A stretch of 64,000 nucleotides of DNA from Pseudanabaena sp. (GTDB taxonomy: Bacteria > Cyanobacteriota > Cyanobacteriia > Pseudanabaenales > Pseudanabaenaceae), in contig QBMK01000013.1 in the NCBI GenBank assembly GCA_003249035.1, forward strand, positions 46,712-110,711, read 5' to 3'. The notes beneath the pieces are model-generated. The model was given only the letters and a program-made list of their open reading frames with translations. It searched no databases and was not told the DNA's origin. A program made the position numbers and the translations under genes. Shown piece by piece: positions 45,167 to 56,607 of the stretch (position 1 is its first letter; the number at the start of each line of letters is the position of its first letter).

Positions 45167-45682
45167 TTAGTTAAAGAGAAATGGTTTGACAGACAGACGT
45201 AAACGCTCTAGCTCATCTTCGTTATGTTTAAGAAGATCATGCCCCCATATTTTATTTGTATTTTCAGCGCAATCTTTAGCTAGCGATTCCCCAATCCCTT
45301 CAAAGCTCTTTTTCATATTACTCCTTAGTTTTTCTGGAGAATTCCTTGAGCCAAGAACAAATACCCTTTCTTGTAGATCGTCTGGAATTTGACTCTTGAT
45401 ATAACTTAATCGCTCTCGATAGTTCGATTTATCTAGGTCATTATAATCATCAAAATCAATGAGCAAGACGATCATCCTTTTTGTAAATATTCGCATTTCA
45501 GAAACATAATTCTTTGCAAAATTATCTACAACTTTCCCCCAGCCACCAGATGGACGCTCAATCTGAATCGCTCTGGAGTAAGGATCGAGAATATTATTGA
45601 ATCCGTTAGCGATCTCTTCATTTGCTCGATCTTCAGGTAACACGAGAAGATGTTGATCGTATTTGTTATTTTTATTTCTCAT
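45167..45682 (-). CDS. Small TOPRIM-like partner of the AAA ATPase
   Basis: 171 residues. An N-terminal strand with a Glu (HLLVLPEDRANEEIANGF) and a central acidic motif (IVLLIDFDDYNDLD) fit the Glu and Asp-x-Asp metal sites of TOPRIM nucleases such as those that pair with OLD-type ATPases; the later VFVLGSRNSPEKLRSNM is common in these partners. The family name is uncertain. Its ATG overlaps the stop of the AAA gene by 4 bases, so they are co-translated and likely form one complex. Last gene of the operon. Confidence 0.6.
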   Translation of the reverse strand: MRNKNNKYDQHLLVLPEDRANEEIANGFNNILDPYSRAIQIERPSGGWGKVVDNFAKNYVSEMRIFTKRMIVLLIDFDDYNDLDKSNYRERLSYIKSQIPDDLQERVFVLGSRNSPEKLRSNMKKSFEGIGESLAKDCAENTNKIWGHDLLKHNEDELERLRLSVKPFLFN

Positions 45683-46854
45683 AGTTCTATATCGCCACGA
45701 ATCAACGTATCTACAAGATCGCCATTGATGGAGATATCACTAAGCATCCTAATCAAAGTTGGCTCTAAGTGACTTTTGCGATCGAGTACAAAGGTGTTTT
45801 CGTTGGAGAACTTGCGAATCGCTTCTTCGTTATGCGACGTTACTAAAATTTGTCCACTATTCTTAAATGAGCGCCGTAAAGTTGTGATGAAATGTCCAAC
45901 TTCTGATAGTGAAAGATAGTTGTCAGGCTCATCCCAGAAGCAAAAAGGACTATAGTATTTGTTTGCAGCTAGGACAACAGCACAAAGGAAAAAGCATTTT
46001 TCGCCATCAGATAAATCTTTAAAATCAAGACTCAACGTTTGATTATTTGCTTCAAACTGAACAATCATGCTTTTAGCATCTTTGCCAATCGGTTCATTCT
46101 GGATATCCTGAATATCGGGCATGACTTCACGAAGATATCTGTCAACCTGCGTATAAGCGGCGGGGTAGCGCCTAAGTAAGCCAGAGAACCATTCCCCAAA
46201 ATTTGATCCATTCCGTTCTGGTTCCAGAGTCTCACCACTAGATTCTCCTGTCATCAAGCTTGGGATCGGGGCTAAAATAATCATGCGCGATAGCCAATTC
46301 TTGAAAATATAAAGAGGATCAGTCTCTGATTGCACCTGAATTAATGTAAGAGCGACAAGATGCCAATCCACTTGAAAAGCCATCAACTGACTAGTAGTTA
46401 ATGGGAATTGATTGGAAAATGGACTAGCAATCCGATTACCTTGAGGTGTCTGAGATTGGATGTTGTTACCATAAAGCTTGACTTGGGCTGCTTCACGAGA
46501 ATAAATTGGATTTCCCGCAACTAACAAATGCTCTTCAAATATGCGAATTTCCTTGAAATTTTCGGTCGATAATTCTAACGAAAGGACATACTTATATAAT
46601 TGCTCTTTAAGTAATACTTCTATTTCAAAACGGATTGGAATGCCAGATCTACTACTATTAAAGTCCTTAGCCTGAATAAGTTGACTAACTCTATTAATGC
46701 CCCGACCTATGCTTTGTAATACTTCTAACGCAGAAGCGATCGTTGACTTGCCTGTGCCATTTTTGCCAATTAAAAGTGAAGAGGGCAGATCTTTTAGATT
46801 TAGTTCAAAATTCTCCAAGCATCTAAAATTATGTACATAGAGTCTTTGAAGCAT
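45679..46854 (-). CDS. AAA/OLD-like ATPase (second ATPase of the operon)
   Basis: 391 residues. SMC/ABC-like start RLYVHNFRCLENFELNLKDL, Walker A LIGKNGTGKSTIASAL (about 29-44), signature-like FKDLSDGEKCFFLC, Walker B FCFWDEPDNYLSL and H-motif ILVTSHNEEAI. This is the AAA_21/AAA_15 type that powers OLD, PARIS and related anti-phage pairs. It is overlapped by the TOPRIM-like gene, and starts 72 bases after the HNH gene. With the partner it could be a stand-alone AAA-nuclease module. Confidence 0.85.
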   Translation of the reverse strand: MLQRLYVHNFRCLENFELNLKDLPSSLLIGKNGTGKSTIASALEVLQSIGRGINRVSQLIQAKDFNSSRSGIPIRFEIEVLLKEQLYKYVLSLELSTENFKEIRIFEEHLLVAGNPIYSREAAQVKLYGNNIQSQTPQGNRIASPFSNQFPLTTSQLMAFQVDWHLVALTLIQVQSETDPLYIFKNWLSRMIILAPIPSLMTGESSGETLEPERNGSNFGEWFSGLLRRYPAAYTQVDRYLREVMPDIQDIQNEPIGKDAKSMIVQFEANNQTLSLDFKDLSDGEKCFFLCAVVLAANKYYSPFCFWDEPDNYLSLSEVGHFITTLRRSFKNSGQILVTSHNEEAIRKFSNENTFVLDRKSHLEPTLIRMLSDISINGDLVDTLIRGDIEL

Positions 46855-46926
46855 AAAAAACTATTCCAATAAATTTTAATGAGTATTAAAGTATTTTACA
46901 AGATCTGCGATCGCGCTATCTCAAGT

Positions 46927-47688
46927 TCATAATCTTCCTTTTTGACGAGGAATAGGATTGCCTGAAATGTCAAAGCAATCTAGACAAGTTCCCGCAAAAG
47001 CATCTATGAAGCGTTGCAACATATCAGGATCATCTTTAAAAACAGTCATCCACACAGACCAAAATCCTTTGTCAACTGCATGACTAATAATTTGATCACG
47101 CATTGCTTCTCTTGATTCATCAGTATTACATTTACTAAGATTTTCTAAAGATCTTTCGGCTTTATCCCAAGCTTGTCTGCGATTATTCCATCGACGATCT
47201 TTCACTTGTGGATCGGGGTTAGGAGTTCTATCTAGACCCACCATTTTAATAGTTGATTGAGCTATCTGTTTCTCTTCAGTAGATAAAGAAGTATTTACTT
47301 GAATAAATCCACCTTTTGTATACTCTAAACAACTGAAAGTATTATCTCGATCAATCCAGAAGAATTCACTTCTAGCAGCTATTTTTGCTGATACTTGATG
47401 AAGATGTGACCATGAATCATTCCATCTTTTCTCCATAGCCCATTTTTTAATTGAGTTGCAGTTAGTACAAGCTAAACAAAAATTTTCCCAATTTTGTTCT
47501 TCATCAGGAAAAAGTGCTTGAGGTAGTATATGCTCAATATCTAAAGACGAGCCAAGTCGTGTCTCACAGTAGGAACAATACTCGCCAATCCTATCAATAA
47601 GATCTCCCCTTGCATTGTGATAATCTTTAAAGCCTTTAGGTTTGCCAGACAGATCTAAAGGTTGATTTCCTCGAAAAATGGGACGCAT
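46927..47688 (-). CDS. ptuB: HNH endonuclease, PtuB-like (Septu)
   Basis: 253 residues. Starts MRPIFRGNQPLDL, like the retron/Septu-associated HNH family. The HNH core is YCSYCETRLGSSLDIEHILPQ (C-x2-C, then EH) and FCLACTNCNSIKKW (C-x2-C, N), giving a zinc-bound nuclease. It starts 2 bases after the stop of the ATPase gene upstream, so the two should be produced as a unit. Expected to cut DNA when the ATPase senses a phage or stalled replication. The C-terminal half is unassigned. Confidence 0.75.
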   Translation of the reverse strand: MRPIFRGNQPLDLSGKPKGFKDYHNARGDLIDRIGEYCSYCETRLGSSLDIEHILPQALFPDEEQNWENFCLACTNCNSIKKWAMEKRWNDSWSHLHQVSAKIAARSEFFWIDRDNTFSCLEYTKGGFIQVNTSLSTEEKQIAQSTIKMVGLDRTPNPDPQVKDRRWNNRRQAWDKAERSLENLSKCNTDESREAMRDQIISHAVDKGFWSVWMTVFKDDPDMLQRFIDAFAGTCLDCFDISGNPIPRQKGRL

Positions 47689-47690
47689 TT

Positions 47691-49007
47691 TTATAAACCC
47701 CTCGCAATACGTTCCATTTTGAGAAAAGCATGGTAAGCAGGATCATCACTATATGGCATAGATAGTTCATCTAATCTACGCTTTAGTCGATCCACTTCTT
47801 CCTCTGAAGCATTGTCTGCTTGTTCTAAAACTCGATAATATTCTTCAGCAGCTTGCATCATGCTTTTCCATCTTTCACTCTGTTGAGGTAAGTCAACCCC
47901 CATAACATCTTCGGCAATATCCTCAATACTCTTATTGTAGTATTCCCCATCTCTATTATCGAGATCTATAAGTTCATTAGGATGTAAGGATTGGATAATA
48001 AAAGGCGAATGAGTAGTTGCAAAAAACTGGATTTTTGGAAATGTACGTTTTAAGTCGTCAACAACTCTACGTTGCCAATTAGGATGAAGATGTAAGTCAA
48101 TTTCATCAATCACAACTATACCTTGAGTTTCTTTCGGTGCATTAGCTTCTAGATGGGGATTTAGCACTGCTGAACGATACGCAATATCAGCAACCATACC
48201 AATCATGTTACGCACACCATCACTTAACATCCGAAATGGTAACGTTTTGCCATTTTTGGATGTCGCGACTAGCTCATCTAGATGTACGTCAAACCTTACA
48301 TCTTCCCAATCATCCATACAAGTTTTAATTGCTTCTTTGACTGCGTATAGAACACCTATAGTTTTTTGCTTTTGTAAAGATGCAAATTCTTGCGTTTTAA
48401 ACCATCTAATAATCTTCTGTAGGTCATACGAGTCGATAAGACAGTTCTCGTATCCGCGAAATCTAGAATTTGGCGATAAAGTCTCAACAACTGTTTTTTT
48501 ATTTTGATTCCGAAGACGACCTGTTCCATAGTAGGAGATTACTGGTAAGACAAGTCTGCGATCATCTTTTTCTTGCTTACGAAAGGATGCTTGTTGTATA
48601 TCTCTTATCTGACTCTTAGTTTGTAAATCTCTCGCATATTTTGTTATTTCTTTAGCTCCTTCACGGGTTGTCTTCCCTCCATCAATCCTTAATTCTCTTG
48701 ACCATGACAGTTCTTGAACATCCTCAAAATAGCCTTTGCAATACACAATACATGGCAAAACAGCAGTTAATGTTGGTGTTTCATTTTCTGTATTTACAAT
48801 GTGTCGAACTTCATCTTTAAAAATATTGCGGGAGTTGATCCTGTCAATCCCCAAGAAAAAGCTTCCTACCCCAATTGCTAAGGCATCAAGAATTGCAGAT
48901 TTACCAGTACCGTTATCGCCGATGAGGACATTGAATTGATCGGAAAACTCAAAGGTCTTCTGGTCAAAACACCGAAAATTCTTTAGTTCGAGTTGTCGGA
49001 TTTTCAT
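47691..49007 (-). CDS. ptuA: AAA ATPase, PtuA-like (Septu)
   Basis: 438 residues from ATG 49007, which overlaps the Uma2 stop as ATGA; an earlier TTG/ATG extension is less likely. RecF/SMC-like start MKIRQLELKNFRCFDQKTF; Walker A LIGDNGTGKSAILDAL; signature region PFRMLSDGVRNMIGMVAD; Walker B GIVVIDEIDLHLHP; H-switch FFATTHSPFIIQSL. Directly followed by an HNH nuclease gene, which is the Septu (PtuAB) arrangement. Septu ATPases form rings that gate the nuclease. Exact subtype is not decided. Confidence 0.78.
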   Translation of the reverse strand: MKIRQLELKNFRCFDQKTFEFSDQFNVLIGDNGTGKSAILDALAIGVGSFFLGIDRINSRNIFKDEVRHIVNTENETPTLTAVLPCIVYCKGYFEDVQELSWSRELRIDGGKTTREGAKEITKYARDLQTKSQIRDIQQASFRKQEKDDRRLVLPVISYYGTGRLRNQNKKTVVETLSPNSRFRGYENCLIDSYDLQKIIRWFKTQEFASLQKQKTIGVLYAVKEAIKTCMDDWEDVRFDVHLDELVATSKNGKTLPFRMLSDGVRNMIGMVADIAYRSAVLNPHLEANAPKETQGIVVIDEIDLHLHPNWQRRVVDDLKRTFPKIQFFATTHSPFIIQSLHPNELIDLDNRDGEYYNKSIEDIAEDVMGVDLPQQSERWKSMMQAAEEYYRVLEQADNASEEEVDRLKRRLDELSMPYSDDPAYHAFLKMERIARGL

Positions 49008-49702
49008 GTTAGTCCTCGTGCGGTCGCCTTCACCCATTCGCGAAACTCCTTTAAGGTTTTGCTTTCGCCTAAGAGCGATCGCTTCTGCACATATTCCACA
49101 ATAATCGCTACGGGTAAAGTAGGAAAGGATAAGCTATTTTCTATCGCCACATATTCTCCATTCTGCAAAGCTAGAAACTTTAAACTATAGCCATCATAAC
49201 GCCAGACTTCAGGCACACCAAGGAGAGCGTAAATCGGTAAATGGCGATCGCTAGGATTCGTGATATCCACTTCTAAAACCAGATCGGGAGGAGGATCTTG
49301 TCCAACGATGACATTCTCTTGAGCACGAATAGCCAACTCATTTTTGATGTAATAGCAAGAGTCAGGTTCTGCTCCAACCTTTAAATCTGGTATCTTCATT
49401 AATAGAGATCCCAGTCGTCTCATATCTATCTCTAATTCATCAACAAATACACCAAGTAAAGCCTCAATAAATCGATTGCTACCTTCATGCAGTAAGAGAG
49501 GCGACATAATTTCTAAAGTACCGTTAATGTAATGGAATAAAGTTTTACGGCGATCGCCTACATCTGCAAGTAAGCACTCAAAAGTTTCCCAACTCACCCC
49601 ATGAAGCAAGACCCGATTTTCAGATAGTGGTCTGGATTTCTCAATTTCTTCACTTACTGATGTATTAGCTTGCTCTCTTGGTAAGGTTGGAGTATTCATC
49701 AT
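49004..49702 (-). CDS. Uma2-family (DUF820) putative restriction endonuclease
   Basis: 232 residues. Family features: YINGTLEIMSPLLLHEGSN, VGAEPDSCYYIKN, and the PD-(D/E)xK-like pair PPDLVLEVDIT with ALLGVPEVWRYDG. Uma2 genes are very abundant in cyanobacteria and their function is unproven; many are considered nuclease-like. Here its stop overlaps the start of the PtuA-like gene (ATGA), so it is the first gene of the five-gene operon. It is divergent from apcE. Confidence 0.88.
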   Translation of the reverse strand: MMNTPTLPREQANTSVSEEIEKSRPLSENRVLLHGVSWETFECLLADVGDRRKTLFHYINGTLEIMSPLLLHEGSNRFIEALLGVFVDELEIDMRRLGSLLMKIPDLKVGAEPDSCYYIKNELAIRAQENVIVGQDPPPDLVLEVDITNPSDRHLPIYALLGVPEVWRYDGYSLKFLALQNGEYVAIENSLSFPTLPVAIIVEYVQKRSLLGESKTLKEFREWVKATARGLT

Positions 49703-52773
<3,071 letters not shown>

Positions 52774-52791
52774 AGATTAGCTTTTAGCTTA

Positions 52792-52826
52792 AAAAAAGAG
52801 AAACGGCAAAGCCGTTTCTCTTTTTT
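52792..52826 (+). terminator. Terminator after apcE
   Basis: Perfect 16-bp arms (52792-52807, 52811-52826), loop aaa, core ACGGCAAAGCCGT, ending in a T run. Confidence 0.92.
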
Positions 52827-52865
52827 ATTGGAATTAAATAGCATTACGCACGGCACTAGTCAGTT

Positions 52866-52968
52866 ATACCAATTCACGAAAGTGTGACAACACTTTTGCG
52901 AATTAAAAACCAAACTCAGTAAGGGTTTTAAAAACTAAAAATGGCTACGCCATTTTTAGTTTTGGTAT
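52866..52968. repeat. Dispersed ATACCAA/TTGGTAT element, copy B (reverse orientation)
   Basis: 103 bp, ATACCAA ... TTGGTAT at the ends. Its reverse complement matches copy A (29335-29436) over the full length in order: AATGGCGTAGCCATT hairpin, AAAACCCTTAC stretch and a CAAAAGTG-type hairpin. Confidence 0.75.
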
Positions 52969-53180
52969 TAATGTGGGATGGGTGCTGAAATGTACATTTC
53001 ATGTCAGCAAAAAAGACGCAAATACGTCGATTACGTTTTAGCTGACCATTGCCCAAACTTAAGTACAGGATTTTATTAAACTTAGGGATAATTCAAGAAA
53101 TAGCGATCGCATCACAGCAGAAAACATAGCTATTTTGTAATATAAACTTAGTTGAGACCCATCATTTACCTAAGTACACC

Positions 53181-54833
53181 ATGCTCAAGCCCGTAATACT
53201 TTCAGTTGATGATGATCCCGCAGTATTGCAAGCGGTGGCTAGAGACTTACGACAACAATATGGCGATCGCTTTCGGATTGTAAGGGCAGACTCAGGCACA
53301 TCGGCGCTTGATACTACACAGCAACTCAAACTTCGGAACGAAGCGATCGCACTGTTCCTAGTGGATCAACGAATGCCACAAATGAGTGGTGTGGAATTTT
53401 TAGAACAGGCGAGTGAGATATTTCCAGAAGCAAAGCGGGTGCTGCTGACTGCCTATGCCGATACGAATGCCGCGATCGCGGCGATTAATACGGCAAGACT
53501 CGACTATTATCTTTTAAAGCCTTGGGACCCGCCGCAGGAAAAGCTTTACCCAGCGCTCGATGATCTGCTTAATGATTGGCAAGCCAACTTTAAACCAGAA
53601 TTTCAAGGCGTAAAAGTAATTAGCGATCGCTGGTCTCCACAATCTCACAATATTCGCGATTTCCTTGCCCGCAACCAAATTCCCTATCGCTGGCTCGATA
53701 TCGAAACCAATCCTGAAGCGCAGAAGTTTTTAAAATACGCAGGTGAAAAAAATAACCCTTGCTTGCCTTTGGTAATTTTGCCTGATGGTACGAAATTAGT
53801 TAAACCTAGTAATACTGCGATCGCGGAAAAAGTCGGACTACAAACAGAAGCTGAAAACCCATTTTACGACCTCGCCATTATTGGTGGTGGCCCCGCAGGA
53901 CTAGCCGCCGCAGTTTATGGCGCTTCTGAAGGCTTACGCACAGTCATGATTGAGAAAGAAGCTCCTGGTGGACAAGCTGGAACGAGTTCGCGCATAGAAA
54001 ATTATCTAGGCTTTCCTGTGGGCTTGAGTGGTAGTGACCTTGCGCGACGTGGAGTTACCCAAGCCAAGCGTTTTGGAGTAGAAATCCTCACTCCCTCCGA
54101 AGCAAAAAGTATCCGATTAGAAAATAACTACCGCATCATTACACTTGCTAATGGCTCGGAAATTAGCTGTCATGCATTGATTTTGGCGATGGGTGTGGCT
54201 TGGCGCAGACTGAATGTGAAGGGAATCGATCAATTTACGGGTGCAGGTGTCTACTATGGCGCAGCCCAGACAGAAGCATTGGCTTGTCAGAATGAGGAGG
54301 TTTATATTGTTGGCGGCGCAAACTCAGCAGGTCAGGCGGCGATGTATTTCTCTAAATATGCTAGCAAAGTGCGAATTTTGGTGCGTGGTGAATCGCTCAC
54401 CAAAAGTATGTCTCAGTATTTAATCGACCAAATCGCAGGGACTACTAACATTGAAGTTTTGCCTTTCCACAGTGTTGTAGAAGTAAAAGGCAGCGACAAA
54501 CTAGAAGAGATTGTCGTAAAGGATTCTCAAACAGATCAATTAAAAACCTTGGCAGCAAGTTCCCTATTCATTTTTATTGGCGCAACTCCTAGTACAGAAT
54601 GGCTAGGTGATTTGATTGAGCAAGACGATCGCGGATTTGTGAAAACTGGATTAGATATTAACAAAACTACGCCTTGGCAATTAGAGCGCGATCGCTTTTT
54701 ATTAGAGACAAATATTGCAGGGATTTTTGCTGTGGGAGATGTACGTCATGGCTCGGTCAAGCGTGTCGCGTCAGGTGTTGGTGAAGGCTCCATTTGCGTG
54801 CAATTTGTGCATCAACATCTAGCAAATGTATAA
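53181..54833 (+). CDS. Response regulator fused to thioredoxin-reductase-like flavoprotein
   Basis: 550 residues. Residues 5-130: receiver domain with VDDDP, phosphoacceptor D62 (LFLVDQRMPQMSG) and LLTAY / LLKPW. Residues 140-215: glutaredoxin/thioredoxin-like linker without an active-site pair (IPYRWLDIETNPEAQKFL). Residues 230-550: FAD/NADP reductase (YDLAIIGGGPAGLAAAVYG, YIVGGANSAGQAAMYF, GIFAVGDVRHGSVKRVA). The redox CxxC of thioredoxin reductase is missing, with GAAQTEALAC at that place. The next gene is a histidine kinase, its likely phosphodonor. Confidence 0.92.
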   Translation: MLKPVILSVDDDPAVLQAVARDLRQQYGDRFRIVRADSGTSALDTTQQLKLRNEAIALFLVDQRMPQMSGVEFLEQASEIFPEAKRVLLTAYADTNAAIAAINTARLDYYLLKPWDPPQEKLYPALDDLLNDWQANFKPEFQGVKVISDRWSPQSHNIRDFLARNQIPYRWLDIETNPEAQKFLKYAGEKNNPCLPLVILPDGTKLVKPSNTAIAEKVGLQTEAENPFYDLAIIGGGPAGLAAAVYGASEGLRTVMIEKEAPGGQAGTSSRIENYLGFPVGLSGSDLARRGVTQAKRFGVEILTPSEAKSIRLENNYRIITLANGSEISCHALILAMGVAWRRLNVKGIDQFTGAGVYYGAAQTEALACQNEEVYIVGGANSAGQAAMYFSKYASKVRILVRGESLTKSMSQYLIDQIAGTTNIEVLPFHSVVEVKGSDKLEEIVVKDSQTDQLKTLAASSLFIFIGATPSTEWLGDLIEQDDRGFVKTGLDINKTTPWQLERDRFLLETNIAGIFAVGDVRHGSVKRVASGVGEGSICVQFVHQHLANV

Positions 54834-54838
54834 TCCGA

Positions 54839-54870
54839 GCGAGAAAAAATGGCTTTGCCATTTTTCTCGC
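54839..54870 (+). terminator. Hairpin between the flavoprotein and the kinase gene
   Basis: GCGAGAAAAAATGGC pairs with GCCATTTTTCTCGC (54839-54870) with one bulged A; core GGCTTTGCC. Confidence 0.65.
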
Positions 54871-54894
54871 TTCAACTAGTTTAGGAGATTTCTC

Positions 54895-56313
54895 ATGCTT
54901 TGTGCTGATACTCTGTTACAACTTGAGCTATTCCAAACTCTGCCAATTGGAAAGCTCGAGTGGATCTGCGATCGCGTCCAGTCAATTCAACTCAAAGCAG
55001 GAGATATTCTCAGTCGAGAAGGTGATCGCCCTAATGGATTTTATATCCAAGCAAGTGGAACTATTAATCTCAGTCGCAAGAGCCAAGGTGTCGATATGCC
55101 GATTGGTCGTCATGAAGGATTATCCTTTTTTGGCGAGATTCAAGTACTCTCTGACGACACTGTGCCAGTGACTCTTGAGGCTGTCTGCGAAGTGCAACTC
55201 TATCGTCTCTCTGCCGAAGATTTTCTTGGTGTGCTACATTCCTGTCGTGAATTTGAGAAGCTGATGTTTCGCACAGTACAGAAACGTCTGCGCGGTCTGG
55301 AATCCTTCATTCAAAACCGCGAAAAAATGGCAGCATTAGGCACGCTCTCCGCAGGGCTTGCCCATGAACTAAATAATCCTGCGGCAGCGCTAGTTCGGGC
55401 TTTAAAGGATTTACAGCCAGCGATGCTAGAACTGCAACGTATGAATCTGATCTATGGTCAGCGCCAAGTCGATGAAGCGCACACGGCAAAGTGGTTAGAA
55501 ATCCGCGATCGCGGATTTGCTGCGATTGCAAAGCCATCAACTAATCCGCTAGGATTAAGCGATCGCGAAGATCGACTGCTTGAATGGTTAGAGGACTATG
55601 GCGTACAAGAGGCTTGGAAACTAGTAGAACCTTTAGCTCTAGGTGGTGTTGAGCCTGAGATGTTATCGCCATTGATGGAACCTTGGCGAGATGAATCTAC
55701 GGAATTCAGAGATCTGGGGTTGCGTTGGCTAGCTCTATCCTTTGATGTGATGGCAATGATTGACAATGGGCTTAATGGTGCAGAAAGAATCTCGACATTA
55801 GTACATTCCATGAAGTCCTATTCTTACATGGATCGTGGCGCACAGCAAAAAATCGATGTTCACGAAGGGATAGAAGACACACTACGGTTATTTTCCTTTA
55901 AACTCAAGCATGGGATTACAGTTAAACGTGAATACGCTCAGAATCTACCGCAGATTTTAGCTTTTGGGAGTGAGCTAAATCAGGTGTGGACAAATTTAAT
56001 TGATAATGCAATTTATGAGCTAGAAAATAAAGGTGCATTTGACGGATCGCCTGCAACGATTACGATTCGCACTTGCCGCAAGGATAAATGTGTAATGGTA
56101 GAAATTATTGATAATGGACAGGGCATCACTCCAGAGGTAAAGAACCGTATCCTTGAGCCATTCTTTACCACTAAACCCATGGGAAAGGGTTCAGGATTGG
56201 GGCTAGATGTAGTCAGACGCATTATCGAAAATCGTCATCAGGGCAGTTTAGCGATCGAGTCAGGTTCGGGTAAAACCTGTTTTATAGTGTTTTTACCAAT
56301 ACATGATGCCTAA
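54895..56313 (+). CDS. Histidine kinase with N-terminal cyclic-nucleotide-binding domain
   Basis: 472 residues with an AGGAG ribosome site. Residues 5-125: cNMP-binding-like domain (GDILSREGDRPNGFYIQASGTINLS, HEGLSFFGEIQVLSDDTVPVTL). Residues 130-250: HisKA with LSAGLAHELNNPAAALVRAL, phosphoacceptor His157; an unusual helical insert follows. Residues 340-470: HATPase_c (NQVWTNLIDNAIYELEN, DNGQGI, TKPMGKGSGLGLDVVRRIIE). No membrane segment, so it is a soluble sensor. Likely phosphorylates the receiver domain of the gene before it. Confidence 0.92.
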   Translation: MLCADTLLQLELFQTLPIGKLEWICDRVQSIQLKAGDILSREGDRPNGFYIQASGTINLSRKSQGVDMPIGRHEGLSFFGEIQVLSDDTVPVTLEAVCEVQLYRLSAEDFLGVLHSCREFEKLMFRTVQKRLRGLESFIQNREKMAALGTLSAGLAHELNNPAAALVRALKDLQPAMLELQRMNLIYGQRQVDEAHTAKWLEIRDRGFAAIAKPSTNPLGLSDREDRLLEWLEDYGVQEAWKLVEPLALGGVEPEMLSPLMEPWRDESTEFRDLGLRWLALSFDVMAMIDNGLNGAERISTLVHSMKSYSYMDRGAQQKIDVHEGIEDTLRLFSFKLKHGITVKREYAQNLPQILAFGSELNQVWTNLIDNAIYELENKGAFDGSPATITIRTCRKDKCVMVEIIDNGQGITPEVKNRILEPFFTTKPMGKGSGLGLDVVRRIIENRHQGSLAIESGSGKTCFIVFLPIHDA

Positions 56314-56325
56314 TCAAAGGCTGTT

Positions 56326-56559
56326 TTACTTCGAGTGTGATCTAGTCGCAAGAATGTATTTAAGGAATGAATAGGTTTCAGATTTAGAAAGTCTGAATTT
56401 CTCTCCTGAATGGTCAATAATATACTCACCTACTACCTCTCCACAGACTGTACACGTATAAGTGCCAATCACAAGTATGTCAATGCTCAACTGCCGAATT
56501 TGTCCTTCTAACCATTGATCTCTAAGCTCTAAAACATCTTTAAAATAAGCTGAATCCAT
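56326..56559 (-). CDS. Small protein with a CxxC motif, unknown function
   Basis: 77 residues. A central TYTCTVCGEVVGEYIID with one C-x2-C pair could bind zinc or a disulfide. The N-terminal helix is acidic (MDSAYFKDVLELRDQWLEGQIRQL). No match known to me. It is convergent with the histidine kinase gene and downstream of an unrelated hydrolase; it may be cotranscribed with nothing. Real-gene status is likely but not certain. Confidence 0.5.
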   Translation of the reverse strand: MDSAYFKDVLELRDQWLEGQIRQLSIDILVIGTYTCTVCGEVVGEYIIDHSGEKFRLSKSETYSFLKYILATRSHSK

Positions 56560-56607
56560 TATTGTCTCCTTATTGATGTGCTTGCAAAAAATTGTATGGA
56601 ATAGAAT

